From contig CAJNDS010000088.1 of NCBI GenBank assembly GCA_905221605.1, forward strand, positions 223,501-233,841: a DNA stretch of 10,341 nucleotides. The letters are read 5' to 3'. The stretch comes from Symbiodinium natans (lineage: Eukaryota > Sar > Dinophyceae > Suessiales > Symbiodiniaceae). Under the pieces are notes generated by a model. The model was not told the DNA's origin. It saw only the letters and a program-made list of their open reading frames with translations, and did no database searches. Shown in pieces: positions 7,015 through 10,341 of the stretch. The position numbers were made by a program, and so were the translations under genes. The first letter of the stretch is position 1; each line of letters opens with the position of its first letter.

Positions 7015-7223
7015 GGGCCTCCAGAAAGGCGCGGCTCGATTTGGCCAAATTTTGCCGGGCAGGCTCCGGGCAAAATTTGGCCCGGAGCCTGTCCGGCAAA
7101 ATTTGGCCAAATCGAGCCGCGCATTTCTCATCGCATACGAAGAGCAACCCGATTTGGCCAAATTTTGCCCGGAGCCTGCCCGGCAAAATTTGGCCAAATC
7201 GAGCCGCGACCTTCTGGAGGCCC
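7015..7223. repeat. GC-rich nested foldback (inverted repeat) element inside array A
   Basis: The outer arms 7015-7056 and 7182-7223 are reverse complements at 40 of 42 positions. Inside lie a near-perfect palindrome, 7029-7071 against 7080-7122 (43-bp arms, one mismatch that would be a G-U pair in RNA, 8-bp loop), and a second one, 7150-7169 against 7182-7201 (20-bp arms). The shared motif ATTTGGCCAAATTTTGCC is thus present four times. The element sits where the GC core of the 234-bp unit would be expected. It could be a foldback/MITE-like insertion or a divergent core variant; no target-site duplication is clear and it encodes nothing. Confidence 0.85.
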
Positions 7224-7470
7224 GAAATTATTTAACTTCAAAATACTTAACATCCTTAAAGTTTTTGGAAAATCCCTTTCCAAAAATTTTGTGGATTTTA
7301 AAGATTTTAAAGGGGTCCTGGAGGCCTAGGGGCACCGGGCCACCTTTTAAAATCTTTTAAAATCCTTAAAACCTTTAAAATCCTTAAAACCCTTAAAGTG
7401 TTTGGAAAACTTTAAGGGTTTTTAAGGATTTTAAGGAATTTAAGGAATCCAAAAGATTTAAAAAAGAGCC
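7224..7470. repeat. array A, diverged right-hand segment
   Basis: The GTTTTTGGAAAATCC marker (about 7260) and a degenerate GC core (GGGGTCCTGGAGGCC, from 7312) reappear after the foldback element. The units then decay toward 7470. Confidence 0.8.
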
Positions 7471-7504
7471 GCCCAAAGAAGTCTAATCATCTAATTTAGG
7501 AATT

Positions 7505-8250
7505 TAAGGAAAACCTAAACCCTAAGCTCCTAAGCTTCTAAGCGCCTGGGCGCCTAAGCGCCTACCCCTCAAACTGAAACCCTCAAACCCTAATTCCTAA
7601 GGTCCTCAGCTCCTAAGCGCCTAAACTCCTAAGCGTCTACCCCCTAAATCCTGTAACCCGAAACCCTTAAACCCTAAACCCTAAGCTCCTAAGCTCCTAA
7701 GCGCCTAAGCTCCAAAGCGCCTACCCCCTAAATCCTCAAACTACCCTAAACCAAAACCATAAACTCCTAAGCTCTTAAGCTCCTCAGCGCCTAAGCGCCT
7801 ACCCCATAGACCCTTAAACCTTACACCCTAAACCCTAAGCTCCTAAGCTCCTAAGCGCCTAGGCGCCTGCCCCCTAAAACCTTAAGCTCCTAAGCGCGTA
7901 AGCTCCGAAGCGCGTACCCCCTAAATCCTCAAAACCTAAACCCTTAAACCCTAAACCCTAAGCTCCTAAGCTCCTAAGCGTCTAAGCGCCTGCCCCCCCT
8001 AAACCCTTCAACCCTCAACCCTAAACCATAAACTCCTAAGCTCCTGAGCGCCTACCCCCAAAACCCTTAAACCTTAAACCCTAAAACCTAGGCTCCTAAG
8101 CTCCTAAGCGCCTAGGCGCCTACCCCCTAATCCCTTAAACCCTAAACCCTAAACCTCTTAAGCTCCTGAGCGCCTAAACACTAACCCCTAAACCCTAAAC
8201 CCTAAGCTCCTAAGCTCCTAAGCGCCTAAGTGGCTACCCCCTAAACCCTG
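7505..8250. repeat. degenerate telomere-like array B (CCCTAAA mixed with CTCCTAAG/GCGCCTAA)
   Basis: Blocks of CCCTAAACCCTAA alternate with CTCCTAAG and GCGCCTAA octamers, each block usually ending in GCGCCTACCCC or a variant. That end motif recurs near 7561, 7641, 7721, 7799, 7867, 7916, 7988, 8051, 8121 and 8234, so the block length varies from about 50 to 110 bp. All parts share a CCTAA core, which suggests derivation from telomere repeats. No gene is seen. Confidence 0.85.
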
Positions 8251-8253
8251 AGA

Positions 8254-8340
8254 CCCCGGGACCCCTTTTATCATTGAAAAATCCTTGCCTTCTTCTCTGC
8301 TGAGTATTTTCTAAAGTTTAAGGATTTTACGGCTTTTAGT
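8254..8340. repeat. array A remnant after array B
   Basis: The sequence CCCCGGGACCCCTTTTAT (8254-8271) resembles the GC core of array A, and AAAGTTTAAGGATTTTACGG (8313-8332) resembles its AT arms. Because the core is nearly palindromic, the orientation cannot be fixed. Confidence 0.5.
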
Positions 8341-8344
8341 ACTT

Positions 8345-8475
8345 GAATGGATCTTTCGTTTTTGAAGTTGAGGGCACCCTATGGTTTACCAATGACCTTT
8401 GCTAGGGTTTGCAAAAAACTTCGCTTTAAAGTAACGGGCACGCCAGGGTTTACAGAAAACCTTTCCGTTGTGATT
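8345..8475. repeat. degenerate GGGTTTACAGAAAACC repeat, left of array C
   Basis: The motifs AGGGTTTGCAAAAAAC and AGGGTTTACAGAAAACC, each preceded by GGGCAC-type sequence, occur here and again in related form to the right of array C. Confidence 0.5.
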
Positions 8476-8546
8476 AATTTGGTGTTTTAAGCAAATTGTG
8501 CAAGCGTACGTCTGCGATAGGAATGTTTGAGTTATTGCTCTTGCCA

Positions 8547-9782
8547 GTCTTCGAGGGGTCAAAACGTTCTGGGTCTGAAGGCTGGGCCCCTCGAGAGGTC
8601 AAAAAGTACTTGGTCTTAAGGCTGGGGCCCCTCGAGGGGTCAAAAATGTTTGGTCTTAAGGCTGGGTTCTGGAGGGGTCAAACAGCTGTTGGTCTTAAGG
8701 CTGGGCCCTTCGAGGGGTCAAAGCGTTCTGGGTTTTAAGGCTGGGCCCCTCGAGGGGTCAAAGCGTTCTTGGTCTTAAGGCTGGGACCCTCGAGGGGTCA
8801 AACATCTTCTTCGTCTTAAGGCTGGGCCCCTCGAGGGGTCAAAGAGTATTTGGTCTTAAGGCAACAAGTTTTTGGTCTTAAGGCTGGGCCCCTGGGGTCT
8901 TAAGGCAGGGCCCCTCGAGGGGTCAAAGCGTTCTGGTTTTTAAGGCTGGGCCCCTCGAGGGGTCAAAAAGTTGTTGGTCTTGAGGCTGGGCCCTTCGAGG
9001 GGTCAAAGCGTTCTGGGTTTTAAGGCTGGGCCCCTCGAGAGGTCGAAAGTTCTTGGTCTTAAGGCTGGGCCCCTCGAGGGGTCCAAAAGTTCTTGGTCTT
9101 AAGGCTGGGCCCCATCGAGGGGTCAAACAGTTGTTGGTCTTAAGGCTGGGCCCTTCGAGGGGTGAAAGCGTTCTGGGTTTTAAGGCTGGGCTTCTCGAGG
9201 GGTCAAACAGTTTTTGGTCTTAAGGCTGGGCCCCTCGAGGGGTCAAACAACTTCTTCGTCTTAAGGCTCGGCCCCTAGAGCCTCGAGAGGTCAAGAGTAT
9301 TTGGTCTTAAGGCAAAAAGTTGTTGGTCTTAAGGCTGGGCCCCTGGGGTCTTAGGACTGGGCCCCTCGAGGGGTCAAAAAGTTTTTGGTCTTCAGGCTGG
9401 GCCCCTCGAGGGGTCAAAAAGTTTTTGGTGTTAAGGGTGGGCCCTTCGAGGGGTCAAAGCGTTCTTGGTCTTAAGGCTGGGCCCCTCGAGGGGTCAAAAA
9501 GTTCTTGGTCTTACGGCTGGGCCCCTCCAAGGGTCAAAACGTTCGGGGTCTTAAGGCTGGGCCCCCCCAAGGCGTCAAAGAGTATTTGGTCTTACGGAAA
9601 GTTTTTGGTCTTAGGCTGGGCCCCTCGATGGGTCAAACAGTTGTTGGTCTTAAGGCTGGGCCCTTCGATGGGTCAAAACGTTCTGGGTTTTAAGGCTGGG
9701 CCCCTCGAGGGGTCAAACAGTTTTTTTTTTCTTAAGGCTGGGCCCCTCGAGGGGTCAAAAACTTGTTGGTCTTAAGGCTGTT
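8547..9782. repeat. tandem array C, about 30 copies of a 40-41 bp triple-palindrome unit
   Basis: The unit consists of GGGTCAAAAAGTT, then TTGGTCTTAAGGCT, then GGGCCCCTCGAG, repeated head to tail with a period of 40 or 41 bp. Each unit holds three perfect palindromes: CTTAAG, GGGCCC and CCCCTCGAGGGG. The spacing is seen directly at 8551, 8591 and 8632. The variable part is the six to eight bases after TCAAA. Shortened units occur at about 8862-8895, 9310-9350 and 9590-9612. Because 40 is not a multiple of three, the open frames (GPLEGSK-type peptides) cycle through all frames and are not genes. Confidence 0.92.
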
Positions 9783-9783
9783 T

Positions 9784-9990
9784 TTGAGGATGAGGGCACA
9801 CCAAGTTGTACAAGAACCCTTTCGTTGTTGAGGTTGAGGACACACTAGGGTTTACAGAAAACTGACGTTTGACGTTACAGGCGCACCAGGTTGAGGGAAA
9901 AACGCTTTTCGCTTTTGACATGTTGAGGACATATCAGGCTTCAAATCGGACCTTCGTTAAAAATGATGGCACATGAAGGTTTGCAAAACA
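9784..9990. repeat. degenerate GGGTTTACAGAAAAC repeat, right of array C
   Basis: The sequence contains GTTGAGGACACACTAGGG with TTTACAGAAAACTGACG after it, plus weaker copies (GAGGACATATCAGGC, GGCACATGAAGGTTTGC). It is related to 8345-8475, so array C is bracketed by the same repeat family. Confidence 0.5.
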
Positions 9991-10305
9991 AAAGCGTTCG
10001 TTAACTTTGTTGAATTCTTACTTTTCAATCGTTTGAAATATTTAACAGGCTGCAGGAATATCATGATGTAAAAAATATCATTGTTTGATGTCTTAGGTCT
10101 CCACGCTAAACTGAACAGTTTGAAGTAATGTCATAACTGAAACCGTTTACATCGTTCAGTTAAAGTGTTCTACGAAATGTTGATATCTTGAGCTTTCCAA
10201 ATAACAAATACACAGCTGAATTGAAATATTCAAAATGTTTACATTATGGAGCCTCTAAAAGAATCAAAACACGTTAAATAGGTCGGCGTGTTTCTTTTAT
10301 TCATC
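9991..10305. other. AT-rich sequence, no gene recognised
   Basis: Both strands are closed by frequent stops and no splice-bounded frame stands out. A short imperfect hairpin lies at 10267-10293 (AAACACG facing CGTGTTT). Confidence 0.4.
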
Positions 10306-10341
10306 GTTTCTCTCTCCCTCTCTTTCTCTTTCTCTTTCTCT
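10306..10341. repeat. CT-rich microsatellite, cut by window end
   Basis: The run consists of TTTCTC and CTCT variants on the plus strand and continues to the last base, so its length is unknown. Confidence 0.75.

Noticed and set aside
6958-7360. Open frames with KFGQIEPR-like peptides
   Set aside because: They are translations of the foldback element; both strands give near-identical peptides because of the inverted repeat.
9320-9775. Plus-strand open frame of 151 codons with GPLEGSK-like peptide repeats
   Set aside because: It is produced by the 40-bp repeat cycling through the frames; other frames and the minus strand show the same peptides, and no start context or non-repeat sequence exists.
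8547-9782. CRISPR-like regular array
   Set aside because: Units are contiguous with no unique spacers, and the whole window is eukaryotic in character.
10261-10302. Hairpin as terminator
   Set aside because: The arms are only 7 bp perfect with a 13-base loop, and no gene ends nearby.

Overview
The window looks like nuclear DNA of a eukaryote with a repeat-rich, intron-rich genome, most likely a dinoflagellate (Symbiodiniaceae-like). This is inference from several signs: TTTAGGG-type telomere motifs scattered inside introns and arrays; a gene split by many short introns whose phases often fit only if GC or GA donors are allowed beside GT; no bacterial gene layout; and very long satellite-like arrays. 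No sequence search was possible, so the lineage is a moderate-confidence call.

Positions 1-5300 (minus strand): one multi-exon protein-coding gene, read from about 5281 down to a TAA stop at 70-72. I recover ten exons. Two of them (about 4629-4764 and 3982-4206) contain no usable start codon and had to be found by reading the frames between splice sites. If joined they give a protein of roughly 1290 residues. Its family is not recognised. It has a Ser-rich basic N-terminal part, Cys/His clusters, acidic linkers, a weak HMG-box-like stretch and a Pro/Ala-rich C-terminus. Most junctions agree in phase. The 3029/2833 junction agrees only with a GA donor, so errors in the model or partial decay of the gene remain possible. 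The introns are low-complexity: each carries its own short repeat, one holds an interstitial telomere tract, and one holds a long polypyrimidine block.

Positions 5383-7470: an AT-rich palindromic array with a 234-bp dimeric unit (alternating about 89 and 145 bp), interrupted at 7015-7223 by a GC-rich nested foldback element.

Positions 7505-8250: a degenerate array mixing CCCTAAA with CTCCTAAG and GCGCCTAA octamers. A remnant of the preceding array follows at 8254-8340.

Positions 8547-9782: about 30 copies of a 40-41 bp unit that holds three perfect palindromes, with a roughly 450-bp higher-order pattern. It is flanked on both sides by related degenerate repeats (8345-8475 and 9784-9990).

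Positions 9990-10341: AT-rich sequence without a recognisable gene, ending in a CT-rich microsatellite cut by the window edge. The open frames inside the arrays are by-products of repeat composition and are not called as genes.
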